From Mycobacterium aquaticum (GTDB lineage Bacteria > Actinomycetota > Actinomycetes > Mycobacteriales > Mycobacteriaceae): 55,625 nucleotides of DNA. The stretch covers positions 1 to 55,625 of the forward strand of contig NZ_MVHF01000053.1 in NCBI RefSeq assembly GCF_002086485.1, written 5' to 3'. The position numbers and the translations under genes are program-made. Below are positions 1-9,734 of this stretch, piece by piece (the stretch's first letter is position 1; each line of letters begins with the position of its first letter). The notes beneath the pieces are model-generated. The model worked only from the letters and a program-made list of their open reading frames with translations, ran no database searches and had not been told where the DNA came from.

Positions 1-36
1 GGCCTGGGGAGGCTCGGGCGCGCTCTCGGACGTCAC
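1..36 (-). CDS. Possible start of a gene running off the left edge
   Basis: A GTG at 36 opens a minus-strand frame that reads MTSESAPEPPQA and runs off the left edge. By synteny the next gene here would be the homologue of Rv0479c, a membrane or secreted protein with a proline-rich N-terminus, which suits the residues seen. Only 12 codons are visible and no clear ribosome binding site precedes them, so this is a weak call resting mainly on gene order. Confidence 0.3.
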   Translation of the reverse strand, partial: MTSESAPEPPQA

Positions 37-74
37 GGGAGGGGACTGGTCGGTGGGGCGAGCCCAGGGATCGG

Positions 75-890
75 TCACCCCGCCGATTGTGCCCTACCGA
101 TCTGAGCGAGCTCTGAGCGGTTCTGCAGCACCGCGATGCTCTCGCGGGCCCGCCGCGCGGCGTCGAGGTCGATGTCGGCGATCAGCAACTCCGTGTCCGT
201 GCCTGCGGCGGCCACCACCTCACCGGTGGGGGAGGCGACGATGCTGCCGCCCGCGCCGGTCGGCCCGGCCTTGGCGAGCTCGTCGCCCGGATAGGGCTGA
301 TCCACCGCAGCGACGAACCCTGTGGTGTCCAGTGCCCGCGCCCGGGCCAGCAGCGTCCACTGCTCGAGCTTGCCCGGTCCCGACGCCCACGACGCGTGCA
401 CGGTGATCAGCTGGGTGCCGCGGCGCGCCAGCTCGACGAACAGTTCCGGGAAGCGAATGTCGTAGCACGTGGTCAACCCGACTATCACGCCGTCGACGGT
501 GATGGTCACCGGCTCGAAACCTGCTGCGACAGTTTTGGATTCGGCAAAGCCGAAGGCGTCGTAGAGATGGATCTTGTGGTAGTGCGCCGCCACCGATGGC
601 CCGGTCGCCAAGAGCGTGTTGGTCACCCGCCCCGCGTCGGCAGGCGCGAACATCCCGGCCACCACCACGACCCCGGCGGCCGCCGCGATGTCGCGCACCC
701 CGTTGGCCCATGGACCGTCGAGCGGTTCCGCGACCGGTGCCAACGGCACCCCGAAGCGGCACATGGTGGCCTCGGGAAAGAGCACCAGCCGGGCCCCGGC
801 GGCTGCGGCACGGCGCGTGTAGGCGTCGACGAGCTCGAGATTGGCCGCCGGATCGGTGCCGGTGTTGATCTGCGCCAGGGCAACTCGCAT
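75..890 (-). CDS. Carbon-nitrogen hydrolase (nitrilase superfamily)
   Basis: A 271-residue amidohydrolase of the nitrilase superfamily, homologue of Rv0480c. The Glu-Lys-Cys triad is visible: Glu in FPEATMCRFG, Lys in YHKIHLYDAF, and the nucleophile Cys in TTCYDIRFPELF. The length is normal for a single-domain member. The family hydrolyses non-peptide C-N bonds, and close relatives include omega-amidase and deaminated-glutathione amidase. The real substrate cannot be read from the sequence. The ATG at 890 lies 4 bases after the stop of the upstream minus-strand gene, so the two are probably co-transcribed. Confidence 0.88.
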   Translation of the reverse strand: MRVALAQINTGTDPAANLELVDAYTRRAAAAGARLVLFPEATMCRFGVPLAPVAEPLDGPWANGVRDIAAAAGVVVVAGMFAPADAGRVTNTLLATGPSVAAHYHKIHLYDAFGFAESKTVAAGFEPVTITVDGVIVGLTTCYDIRFPELFVELARRGTQLITVHASWASGPGKLEQWTLLARARALDTTGFVAAVDQPYPGDELAKAGPTGAGGSIVASPTGEVVAAAGTDTELLIADIDLDAARRARESIAVLQNRSELAQIGRAQSAG

Positions 891-894
891 GGCC

Positions 895-1719
895 TCAGGA
901 TAGTGGCGCGACCGTCGCCCACGGGACCGTCAGGACGCCGTCGCGCATGCGGCGCCGCGGCGGCTCGACCGGAAAGCCCCCGAAGTTCTCGTCGCGCAGC
1001 AACTCCAGCATCGCCCGCCAGCGCACCCGCGGCCCGAACACCCCGTGCCCGGCCACACTGGCCCAGGCCAGGTCGGCGGCGCTGAGCAGAGCGTGGATGC
1101 GCTGGCCCGGCACATTGTGGTGAATGAGCACCTTCGGCAGGCGTACGGCCAGATCCGAGGGCCGTTCGATGCTGAACGGGTCGCACGCCAGGGTCAGGCT
1201 CACCGGGCCGGTGGCGTCGAGCAGCACCCAGCAGCTCAACCGGCCCAGCTCGTCGCACGTGCCGTCGACGATCAACCCGCCGGGAGCCAGGCGGTGCTGC
1301 ATCGTCGCCCACGCCTCGGGCACCGCCTCGACCGGATACTGCCGCAGCACATTGAACGCGCGCACCAGCACCGGGCGCAGCCCGGCCAGCTCGAAGCCGC
1401 CGAGGGTGAACTCCACGGACGTGTGCCTGCCCGACGCATCTTGGCCTGCTTGCAGGACCAGGGCCCGGGCCGTGGCCACCCGCTCCGGGTGTATCTCCAG
1501 GCCGACGACGCGCGTATCGGCCCGCACGGACTGCAATCGTGCCGCCAGCTCGAGCGTGGTGACGGGAAGTGCGCCGTAGCCCAGGTCGACCACCAGCGGG
1601 TCGGACGCCGCACTCAGCGCGGTGCGCACGCGCGCCGAGTGCACCAGCCAACGATCGCTACGGCGCAGCCGGTTGTATCCGGTGGTGCCCCGCGTGATCG
1701 CCCCGACGGGCCGACTCAT
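895..1719 (-). CDS. SAM-dependent methyltransferase-like protein
   Basis: A 274-residue conserved protein with a Rossmann-type SAM-binding pattern. The glycine motif region reads VVDLGYGALPVTTLELA, and the acidic residue that would hold the ribose follows in VVGLEIHPERV. I chose the ATG at 1719 (MSRPVGAI). The frame is open back to an ATG at 1764, but that start would run into the end of the neighbouring gene. The substrate is unknown. It sits between a DUF2505 protein and a nitrilase on the same strand, probably in one transcription unit. Confidence 0.72.
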   Translation of the reverse strand: MSRPVGAITRGTTGYNRLRRSDRWLVHSARVRTALSAASDPLVVDLGYGALPVTTLELAARLQSVRADTRVVGLEIHPERVATARALVLQAGQDASGRHTSVEFTLGGFELAGLRPVLVRAFNVLRQYPVEAVPEAWATMQHRLAPGGLIVDGTCDELGRLSCWVLLDATGPVSLTLACDPFSIERPSDLAVRLPKVLIHHNVPGQRIHALLSAADLAWASVAGHGVFGPRVRWRAMLELLRDENFGGFPVEPPRRRMRDGVLTVPWATVAPLS

Positions 1720-1742
1720 GGCTCTCGACGCTACCGCCGGGT

Positions 1743-2249
1743 TCAGCTGTTCTCGGTGATCCACACCGTGGTGAACCGCTGTTCGGCGGTCAACAGATCC
1801 ACCAGCTGGCCGCCGATGAAGTTCTCGATCTTGCCGCCGACCATTGGCACCTTGACTTCGACGCTGAGCGTCACGGTCAGCCGGGCACCGCCACCGGCCG
1901 GTGCCAGCATCCCGCCACCGTCCAAAGTCACCGGCGCACCGGCGATCACGCCGCTGACCGTGACGGCAGACCGGCCGTCACGAACCGGCTGCCAATGCTC
2001 TTCCCGCCGGATCCGCAGGTCGCCATGGTGGAACTGCGACACCAGCGCAGGCAGCCCGTCGGCGCGCAGCACGTGGCTCGTGATGACGTCGACGTGCCCG
2101 TCGTCGGCCACGGTCAACTCGTCCAGCGTGGCGTCGTCGGCGCCGAAATTGGCCAGCCGGGCGCGCCAGTACTGCTCGCTGCGGAAAGCCTCATGCACCC
2201 GTTCGACCGTGGCGGGATATTCGGTGGCCATGTCGAATGATCGCGGCAT
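1743..2249 (-). CDS. DUF2505 family protein
   Basis: A 168-residue protein, homologue of Rv0481c. It begins MPRSFDMATEYPATVERVHEAF, which is the usual opening of DUF2505, a mycobacterial family with an SRPBCC/START-like fold. Members have a beta-rich lipid-pocket-type fold, but no biochemical function is established. It is divergent from murB, with only 26 bases between the two starts, so their promoters must overlap or lie inside the genes. Confidence 0.8.
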   Translation of the reverse strand: MPRSFDMATEYPATVERVHEAFRSEQYWRARLANFGADDATLDELTVADDGHVDVITSHVLRADGLPALVSQFHHGDLRIRREEHWQPVRDGRSAVTVSGVIAGAPVTLDGGGMLAPAGGGARLTVTLSVEVKVPMVGGKIENFIGGQLVDLLTAEQRFTTVWITENS

Positions 2250-2275
2250 AGCTGGCCACGCTACCGTTACCGGCC

Positions 2276-3340
<1,065 letters not shown>

Positions 3341-3385
3341 GTCCACGTGAGCTCAGCCGGTTTTTTCCAGGTCCCGGCGCCGGTG

Positions 3386-4672
3386 ATGAACCGGCGCCGA
3401 GCCCTGTCCACGCTTGCTGTCGGAGTCGGCGCAAGTGTGCTGGCAGCATGCTCGGGTAACTCGACGCCCAAGTCCGCCCCGGAGGCCGCCCCGACGGCCC
3501 CGACGGTGACGTACCAGCCCGGTGCCGACGCGTCCGACGTGATCCCGACCGCTGCCGTGGGAGTCCAGGTCGCCGACGGTTGGTTCCAGACCGTCAGCCT
3601 GACCAATCCGGACGGCAAGATCGTGGCCGGCGCGCTCAACCGCGACCGCACCGCCTACACGGTCACCGAACCGCTGGGCTACGGCATGACCTACAAGTGG
3701 TCGGGATCCGTGGTGGGGCACGACGGCAAGGCCGAGCAGCTGCAGGCCAAGTTCAAGACCATCGACCCGCAGAAGCAGGTCAGCGGGCAGTTCCAGCTCG
3801 CCGACGGCCAGGTGGTCGGGGTGGCCGCGCCGATCATCCTGCAGTTCGACGCCTCCATCAGCGACGCCGACAAGGTCACCGTCGAAAAGGCGCTCAAGGT
3901 CACCACGGATCCGCCCGTGGAAGGCGCCTGGGCGTGGCTGCCCGACGAGGCCGCCGGCTCGCGGGTGCACTGGCGCACCCGCGAGTACTACCCGGCCGGG
4001 ACCAAGGTCAACGTCAACGCACCGCTCTACGGCGTGAAGTTCGGCGACGGTGCCTACGGGGCCGCCGACGCCACGCTCAGCATCGAGATCGGCCGCCGCC
4101 AGGTGGTCAAGGCCGACGCGACCAGCCACCGCATCCAGGTGATCAACGACGGCGGGGTGCTGTTCGACTTCCCGTGCAGCTACGGCGAGGCCGACCTGCC
4201 CCGCAACGTCACCCGCAGCGGCACCCACGTCGTCACCGAGAAATACGCCGACTTCTACATGTCGAACCCGGCCGCCGGCTACAGCAACGTCCACGAGCGG
4301 TGGGCGGTGCGGATCTCGAACAACGGCGAGTTCATCCACGCCAACCCCGCCAGTTCGGGTGCCCAGGGCAACACCAACGTCACCAACGGCTGTATCAACC
4401 TGTCCACCGGCGATGCGGAACAGTACTTCCACACCGCGATATACGGCGATCCGGTCGAGGTCACCGGCACGTCCATTCAGCTGTCCTACGCCGACGGCGA
4501 CATCTGGGACTGGGCGATCAGCTGGGACGAGTGGGTGTCCATGTCGGCGATCAACAACAAGAAGCCGCCGGAGATCCCGGTGAGCGCCCCCGCGACGCCC
4601 ACCGATGCGCCGACCCTGTCGGGCACGCCGACGACCACGACGCCGCCGCCGGCCCGGGGGCCGGGCGGCTAG
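3386..4672 (+). CDS. lprQ: L,D-transpeptidase lipoprotein (LprQ / LdtMt5-type)
   Basis: A 428-residue lipoprotein homologous to Rv0483 (LprQ, LdtMt5). L,D-transpeptidases make 3-3 cross-links in mycobacterial peptidoglycan. With the ATG at 3386 the signal peptide is ideal: basic MNRRR, a hydrophobic stretch, and lipobox VLAAC with Cys22 as the lipid anchor. A GTG at 3347 would add 13 residues. Ig-like domains precede a YkuD catalytic domain. The active-site segment reads NVTNGCINLS with Cys about residue 336, so Asn replaces the His of the usual SHGC. The C-terminal 30 residues are rich in Pro and Thr. Its stop codon overlaps that of the convergent SDR in the shared bases CTAG. Confidence 0.93.
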   Translation: MNRRRALSTLAVGVGASVLAACSGNSTPKSAPEAAPTAPTVTYQPGADASDVIPTAAVGVQVADGWFQTVSLTNPDGKIVAGALNRDRTAYTVTEPLGYGMTYKWSGSVVGHDGKAEQLQAKFKTIDPQKQVSGQFQLADGQVVGVAAPIILQFDASISDADKVTVEKALKVTTDPPVEGAWAWLPDEAAGSRVHWRTREYYPAGTKVNVNAPLYGVKFGDGAYGAADATLSIEIGRRQVVKADATSHRIQVINDGGVLFDFPCSYGEADLPRNVTRSGTHVVTEKYADFYMSNPAAGYSNVHERWAVRISNNGEFIHANPASSGAQGNTNVTNGCINLSTGDAEQYFHTAIYGDPVEVTGTSIQLSYADGDIWDWAISWDEWVSMSAINNKKPPEIPVSAPATPTDAPTLSGTPTTTTPPPARGPGG

Positions 4673-5421
4673 TTGGTCCGCCGGTTGTACCGGGTGGCGG
4701 AGGCCTGATCGCGCGGCCGGATCACGATCTGGTCCAGGTCGACGTGGCTCGGGCGGGTTGCGACGAATCCGATCACGTCGGCGATGTCTTCGGCGACCAG
4801 CGGGGTGAGCCCGGCGTAGACGGCGTCGGCGCGCGCCGCATCACCGTCGAAGCGCAGCAGCGAGAAGTCGGTGTGCACGGCGCCCGGCGCAATCTCGGTG
4901 AGCCGCACCGGTTTTCCCAACAGCTCGCCGCGCAGGGTGCGGTGCAGCGCGCTCTGGGCGTGTTTGGCCGACGTGTAGCCGCCGCCGTTGTCGTAGACCT
5001 CGAACGCCGCGATCGAGGTGACCGTCACGATCAGCCCGTCACCCGAGGCTTCCAGCGCGGGCAGCAACGCCTTGGTCACCCGCAGCGTCCCCAGCACGTT
5101 GGTCTCCCACATCCAGCGCCAATGATCCAGATCCGCCGCGGCGACGGGTTCCAGACCGCGTGCCCCGCCTGCGTTGTTCACCAGCACATCGACGCGATCC
5201 AGGCCGGCCGCCAGGGCGTCGACCGCGTCGTCGTCAGTGACGTCCGCCACAATCGCCGTGCCGCCGATCTCGGCGGCGACGGCCTCGATCCGGTCGGCTC
5301 GGCGGGCCACGCAGACCACGTGAAATCCAAGGGAGGCAAGGGTTTTGGCGGTCGCTGCACCGATGCCCGCACTGGCACCGGTCACCACTGCCACCCGGCG
5401 GTCGTTCTGTGGTGTCGTCAT
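4669..5421 (-). CDS. Short-chain dehydrogenase/reductase
   Basis: A 250-residue classical SDR, homologue of Rv0484c. The cofactor motif is TGASAGIG near residue 15, followed by NNAGG, the catalytic Ser in VTSIAAFE and YTSAK for the Tyr/Lys pair. CVARR after the second strand suggests a preference for NADP(H). The frame is open far upstream, to 6531, but MTTPQNDRRVAVVTG at 5421 is the natural start because the Rossmann fold begins right after it. The substrate is unknown. Confidence 0.88.
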   Translation of the reverse strand: MTTPQNDRRVAVVTGASAGIGAATAKTLASLGFHVVCVARRADRIEAVAAEIGGTAIVADVTDDDAVDALAAGLDRVDVLVNNAGGARGLEPVAAADLDHWRWMWETNVLGTLRVTKALLPALEASGDGLIVTVTSIAAFEVYDNGGGYTSAKHAQSALHRTLRGELLGKPVRLTEIAPGAVHTDFSLLRFDGDAARADAVYAGLTPLVAEDIADVIGFVATRPSHVDLDQIVIRPRDQASATRYNRRTN

Positions 5422-5454
5422 CTGCCCAACTTTAATTGGCGTGCTAAGTTCATC

Positions 5455-5559
5455 GTGTGTCTCGGAGTTCTCAGGCTGCCCTCGTGCGGCGTGCGTGTTG
5501 TTGTCGCGCACCCCGCCGCGCCTGATTCGTACCCGGACACCGTTTTCCTGTCCTGCTGA
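5455..5559 (+). CDS. Possible leaderless short ORF / leader peptide upstream of the ROK-mshA unit
   Basis: A 34-codon frame starts with GTG-TGT (Val/Met-Cys) at 5455 and ends LSC-stop at 5559, 54 bases before the ROK-regulator start. A TANNNT box (TAAGTT, 5445-5450) ends 4 bases before the GTG, as expected of a leaderless transcript. It holds three Cys, at positions 2, 11 and 34. Short Cys-containing leader ORFs controlling sulfur genes are known in mycobacteria, and mshA, two genes downstream, makes a cysteine-containing thiol. The Cys are not clustered as in known attenuators, so this is tentative. Confidence 0.35.
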   Translation: MCLGVLRLPSCGVRVVVAHPAAPDSYPDTVFLSC

Positions 5560-5613
5560 GTCGCCAGGTGTGGCCCCCACCCCACCGGCCGACCTCCAGT
5601 AAGGACCTCTCAC

Positions 5614-6963
5614 GTGACCACCGCTACCGCCGCCGTCAGCACCGCCCCCGCCGCACCGCTGCGTCGTCCCACCCGCGCCGGCACCGCACACAACAAGCGC
5701 GTGCTCACCCCCGCGAGTGCCCGCTACCCGCAGTCGCGACTGCTGCACATCGTCGCGCCGTCGCTCAAGGTCGCCGACGCGGCCGCCGCATCGGTGTTCA
5801 GCGCCGCGCGGACCCGCGGCCCGGTCGCGCGGGACGCCATCGCCCAGCACACCCAGCTCAGCATCGCCACGGTGAACCGCCAGGTCACCGCCCTGCTGGA
5901 GGCAGGCATCCTGCGGGAACGCGCCGACCTCGCGGTATCGGGTGCCATCGGGCGCCCCCGGGTGCCGGTCGAGGTCAACCACGAGCCGTTCCTCACCCTG
6001 GGCATCCACATCGGGGCCCGCACCACTTCGATCGTGGCCACCGACCTGTTCGGCCGCACCCTCGACGTGGTCGAGACGCCGACGCCGTCCGGTACCCAGG
6101 CCGCAGCGCTGGCCACACTGGCCTCCAGTGCGCGCCGCTACCTGAGCCGCTGGCACCGCCGTCGTCCGCTGTGGGTCGGCGTCGCCTCCGGTGGCGTCGT
6201 CGACAGCACCACCGGCTACCTCGACCACCCCCGGCTGGGTTGGCGCGACGCCCCCGTGGGGCCGGTGCTGGCCGAGGCGCTGGGCCTGCCCGTGTCGCTG
6301 GCATCGCACGTCGACGCCATGGCGGGTGCCGAGCTGCTGCTGGGCGGCCGCCGTAGGGGCGCCGACACCGACGCCGACGCCGGCCAGGCCAGGACCAGCC
6401 TGTACGTCTACGCCCGCGAGACCGTGGGCTACGCGTTGTCCATCGACGGCCGCGTGCATTCGCCTGCCAGCGGCCCCGGCACCATCGCAGGGCTGCCCGC
6501 GCAGTCCGAATTGCTCGGCGGCACAGGGCAATTGGAGTCGACGGTGAGTGACGAGGCGGTGCTGACCGCGGCCCGTAAGCTACGCATCGTGCCCGCCGAA
6601 GGGCCGGCGTCCACCCTGCCCGCGGTGCTGCGCGCCGCGCGTGCGGGCAACGCGCAGGCCGCCGGGCTGTTGGCCGACCGGGCCCGCGTGCTCGGTGAGG
6701 CCGTCGCACTGCTGCGCGACATGCTCAATCCCGACGATCTGATCGTCGGCGGGCAGGCGTTCACCGAGTACCCCGAGGGCATGGCCGCGGTGGAGTCCGC
6801 GTTCGCCCGGCGGTCGGTGCTCGCGGCGCGCGACATCCGCGTCACGGCATTCGGCAACCGGGTCCAGGAGGCCGGTGCAGGCATCGTCTCCCTCGGTGGG
6901 CTGTACGCCGATCCGATCGGTGCGATGCGGCGCGCTCAGACCCGCCGATCTGCCGCGGTGTAG
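5614..6963 (+). CDS. ROK-family transcriptional regulator
   Basis: A 449-residue ROK-type regulator, homologue of Rv0485. The N-terminus (residues about 50-115) is a winged-helix domain with the helix-turn-helix AIAQHTQLSIATVNRQVTAL. The rest is a ROK sugar-kinase fold. Kinase activity looks lost: the ATP-binding DxGxT appears as HIGARTT, and the zinc cluster CxCGxxGC of true ROK kinases is missing. The start is the GTG at 5614, after AAGGACC. It ends 10 bases before mshA and is probably co-transcribed with it, which hints at a link with thiol or sugar metabolism. Confidence 0.88.
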   Translation: MTTATAAVSTAPAAPLRRPTRAGTAHNKRVLTPASARYPQSRLLHIVAPSLKVADAAAASVFSAARTRGPVARDAIAQHTQLSIATVNRQVTALLEAGILRERADLAVSGAIGRPRVPVEVNHEPFLTLGIHIGARTTSIVATDLFGRTLDVVETPTPSGTQAAALATLASSARRYLSRWHRRRPLWVGVASGGVVDSTTGYLDHPRLGWRDAPVGPVLAEALGLPVSLASHVDAMAGAELLLGGRRRGADTDADAGQARTSLYVYARETVGYALSIDGRVHSPASGPGTIAGLPAQSELLGGTGQLESTVSDEAVLTAARKLRIVPAEGPASTLPAVLRAARAGNAQAAGLLADRARVLGEAVALLRDMLNPDDLIVGGQAFTEYPEGMAAVESAFARRSVLAARDIRVTAFGNRVQEAGAGIVSLGGLYADPIGAMRRAQTRRSAAV

Positions 6964-6973
6964 ACATGACGAT

Positions 6974-8332
6974 GTGCGCCTAACTTCAGACGGTTCCGAC
7001 GCCGCTGCGGAACGGCAGCGGCCCGACGGGCCGCGTCGCGTCGCGGTGCTTTCCGTGCACACCTCGCCCCTGGCCCAGCCCGGCACCGGTGACGCCGGCG
7101 GCATGAACGTATATGTGCTGCAGACGGCCCTGCAACTGGCCCGCCGCGGCGTCGAGGTGGAGATCTTCACCAGGGCCACCTCGTCGGCCGACGCGCCGAC
7201 CGTCGCGGTGGCTCCCGGCGTGCTGGTGCGCAACGTGGTGGCCGGCCCGTTCGAGGGCCTCGACAAGTACGACCTGCCCACGCAGCTGTGCGCGTTCACC
7301 GCCGGGGTGCTGCGCGCCGAGGCCACCCACGAACCCGGCTATTACGACGTCGTGCATTCGCACTACTGGCTCTCCGGTCAGGTGGGCTGGTTGGCCAGGG
7401 ACCGCTGGGCGGTGCCCCTGGTGCACACCGCGCACACCCTCGCCGCGGTCAAGAACGCTGCGTTGGCCGAGGGCGACGCCCCCGAGCCGCCACTGCGTGC
7501 GGTCGGCGAACAGCAGGTGGTCGATGAGGCCGACCGGCTCATCGTCAACACCGAACATGAAGCGCAGCAACTTGTTTCGCTGCACCATGCCGATCGCTCG
7601 CGGATCGACGTGGTGCATCCGGGGGTGGACCTCGAGCTCTTTACTCCCGGTGATCGACGCGCCGCCAGGGCGGCACTCGGCCTCGCGGCCGACGAGCAGG
7701 TGGTGGCCTTCGTCGGCCGGATCCAGCCGCTCAAGGCTCCCGACGTCCTGCTGCGGGCGGCCGCCAAGCTGCTGCGCACGCGAGGAGCAAAAGGGTCGAA
7801 GCTGCGGGTGCTGGTGGCGGGCGGACCCTCCGGGAGTGGCCTCGCGGAACCCGAGACCCTGGTTCGGCTCGCCGACGAACTGGGTATCACCGACCGGGTG
7901 ACGTTCCTGCCGCCGCAGTCGCGGGCCCAACTGGTCAACGTGTACCGCGCTGCCGATCTTGTTGCGGTGCCGAGCTATTCGGAGTCCTTCGGGCTGGTCG
8001 CCATCGAGGCGCAGGCCTGCGGGACACCTGTGGCTGCCGCCGCCGTCGGCGGGCTGCCGGTCGCCGTGCGCGACGGCATCACCGGCGCGCTTGTCCACGG
8101 CCACGACATCGACGACTGGGCCGCGGCCATCGACGATGTGCTGCAGCGCGATCCCGTCGCGCTGAGCCGAGCTGCGGTCGCCCATGCCGACGGATTCTCC
8201 TGGGCACACACGGTCGACGCGTTGCTCGACAGCTACACCCTGGCGATGGGCGACTACCGCGCCCGGCACGCCCGGCCCCCGATGCGCCGGTCCGGCCGCA
8301 GGTTCTCGATGCGCAGGGGCGTGCGGGCATGA
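6974..8332 (+). CDS. mshA: D-inositol-3-phosphate glycosyltransferase MshA
   Basis: A 452-residue GT-B glycosyltransferase (GT4). It joins GlcNAc from UDP-GlcNAc to 1L-myo-inositol 1-phosphate, the first step of mycothiol synthesis in the cytoplasm. Seen: the N-terminal SPLAQPGTGDAGGMNVYV loop typical of MshA, VHSHYWLSG, the phosphate-binding FVGRIQPLKAPDVLL, and the C-terminal ESFGLVAIEAQACGTP with the EX7E pair. The GTG at 6974 (MRLTSDGSD) is chosen since it gives the family's usual length; the frame is open further upstream. The stop overlaps the next ATG (ATGA). Confidence 0.96.
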   Translation: MRLTSDGSDAAAERQRPDGPRRVAVLSVHTSPLAQPGTGDAGGMNVYVLQTALQLARRGVEVEIFTRATSSADAPTVAVAPGVLVRNVVAGPFEGLDKYDLPTQLCAFTAGVLRAEATHEPGYYDVVHSHYWLSGQVGWLARDRWAVPLVHTAHTLAAVKNAALAEGDAPEPPLRAVGEQQVVDEADRLIVNTEHEAQQLVSLHHADRSRIDVVHPGVDLELFTPGDRRAARAALGLAADEQVVAFVGRIQPLKAPDVLLRAAAKLLRTRGAKGSKLRVLVAGGPSGSGLAEPETLVRLADELGITDRVTFLPPQSRAQLVNVYRAADLVAVPSYSESFGLVAIEAQACGTPVAAAAVGGLPVAVRDGITGALVHGHDIDDWAAAIDDVLQRDPVALSRAAVAHADGFSWAHTVDALLDSYTLAMGDYRARHARPPMRRSGRRFSMRRGVRA

Positions 8333-8835
8333 CGGCGGTTCAGCAGGTCATCGAGAACACCCTCGACGAGCACGGCCTGGAATACAGCCACCACCCAGGG
8401 TCGCACGGCGGCCTGCCCGGCCTGGTGGTCGCGCTGCCCGGTGAGCGCAAGCTCAAGACCAACACCATCCTGAGCATCGGCGAGCACTCCGTGCGCGTGG
8501 AGGCGTTCGTATGCCGTAAGCCCGACGAGAACCACGAGGGCGTCTACCGGTTCCTGCTCAAACGCAACCGCAGGCTCTACGGCGTCGCCTACACCCTCGA
8601 CAACGTCGGCGACATCTACCTCGTCGGCCGGATGGTGCTCGACGCGGTCACGCCCGACGAGATCGACCGCGTGCTGGGCCAGGTGCTCGAAGCCGTCGAC
8701 TCGGACTTCAACACCTTGCTGGAGCTGGGTTTTCGCAGTTCGATCCAGAAGGAGTGGGCATGGCGGGTGTCCCGCGGTGAGTCGCTGAAAAACCTCAAGG
8801 CCTTCGAGCATCTGATCGACGACGCAGACCGCTGA
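8329..8835 (+). CDS. YbjN domain-containing protein
   Basis: A 168-residue protein of the YbjN / type III secretion chaperone-like (TY3S) family, homologue of Rv0487. Typical features are the central KLKTNTILSIGEHSVRVEAF segment and FLLKRNRRLYGVAYTLD. Its fold is that of an oligomeric chaperone, but its role in mycobacteria is unknown. The ATG overlaps the mshA stop by four bases, so translation is likely coupled to mshA. Confidence 0.85.
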   Translation: MTAVQQVIENTLDEHGLEYSHHPGSHGGLPGLVVALPGERKLKTNTILSIGEHSVRVEAFVCRKPDENHEGVYRFLLKRNRRLYGVAYTLDNVGDIYLVGRMVLDAVTPDEIDRVLGQVLEAVDSDFNTLLELGFRSSIQKEWAWRVSRGESLKNLKAFEHLIDDADR

Positions 8836-8858
8836 CCGGCTGTGACAGGATTAGCGTC

Positions 8859-9602
8859 ATGCCGACGCTGATCTTGCTCCGCCATGGTGAGTCCGACTGG
8901 AACCAGAAGAACCTGTTCACCGGATGGGTGGACGTGGATCTCACCGAAAAGGGCCGCGCCGAGGCCGTTCGCGGTGGCGAACTGCTGGCCGAGCAGGGCG
9001 TGCTGCCCGACGTCGTCTACACGTCGCTGCTGCGTCGCGCCATCAACACCGCGAACCTCGCGCTGGACAAGGCCGACCGGCACTGGATCCCGGTCCACCG
9101 GGACTGGCGGCTCAACGAGCGGCACTACGGCGCGCTGCAGGGCCTCGACAAGGCCGCCACCAAGGAGAAGTACGGCGAAGAGCAGTTCATGGCGTGGCGG
9201 CGCAGCTACGACACGCCGCCGCCGCCCATCGAGAAGGGCAGCGAGTTCAGCCAGGACGCCGACCCGCGCTACGCCGACATCGACGGCGGACCGCTGACCG
9301 AATGCCTCGCCGACGTCGTGGCCCGGTTCGTGCCCTACTACGAGCAGGTCATCGTGCCGGACCTGAAGGCAGGCAAGACCGTCCTGGTCGCCGCGCACGG
9401 AAACTCGCTGCGGGCGCTGGTGAAGTACCTCGACGGCATGTCGGACGACGAGGTCGTCGGGCTGAACATCCCGACCGGTATCCCGCTGCGCTACGACCTT
9501 GACGAGAACCTCAAGCCGCTGGTGACGGGCGGGGAGTACCTGGACCCCGAGGCCGCGGCCGCGGGTGCGGCGGCCGTCGCCGCGCAGGGCGCCAAGAAGT
9601 AA
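8859..9602 (+). CDS. gpmA: 2,3-bisphosphoglycerate-dependent phosphoglycerate mutase
   Basis: A 247-residue glycolytic enzyme that interconverts 3- and 2-phosphoglycerate. The phospho-accepting His is in LLRHGESDWN, and the second catalytic His is in VAAHGNSLRALVKYLDG. ERHYGALQGLDK and the family length leave little doubt. It is the homologue of Rv0489 (gpm1). It lies directly upstream of senX3-regX3, as in other mycobacteria. The Ala/Gly-rich end (about residues 230-245) looks like a flexible tail. Confidence 0.96.
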   Translation: MPTLILLRHGESDWNQKNLFTGWVDVDLTEKGRAEAVRGGELLAEQGVLPDVVYTSLLRRAINTANLALDKADRHWIPVHRDWRLNERHYGALQGLDKAATKEKYGEEQFMAWRRSYDTPPPPIEKGSEFSQDADPRYADIDGGPLTECLADVVARFVPYYEQVIVPDLKAGKTVLVAAHGNSLRALVKYLDGMSDDEVVGLNIPTGIPLRYDLDENLKPLVTGGEYLDPEAAAAGAAAVAAQGAKK

Positions 9603-9626
9603 GTCCGGACATTCGGCAAACAACCG

Positions 9627-9643
9627 GTGAACCTGGGTAAACG
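9627..9643 (+). promoter_or_regulatory. Candidate RegX3 (PHO-type) box upstream of senX3
   Basis: Two heptamers in tandem, GGTGAAC (9627-9633) and GGTAAAC (9637-9643), lie 10 bases apart, about 95 bases before the senX3 start. A third copy in opposite orientation, GTTCACC, is at 9709-9715. Such repeats match the general form of PhoB/PhoP/RegX3 recognition sites. SenX3-RegX3 is known to autoregulate under phosphate limitation, so a site here is expected. No binding is shown by the sequence itself. Confidence 0.42.
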
Positions 9644-9734
9644 CAGACCGAACTCCTGTGTTTGCCTGTGTGACTTGTCCCAATTTGGCCGCACGCTGCT
9701 GGGATGACGTTCACCCGATGCGTACGCTTTTCGC

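Noticed and set aside
4669..6531. Upstream extension of the SDR frame
   Set aside because: It covers the antisense of the ROK regulator; the Rossmann motif starts right after ATG 5421.
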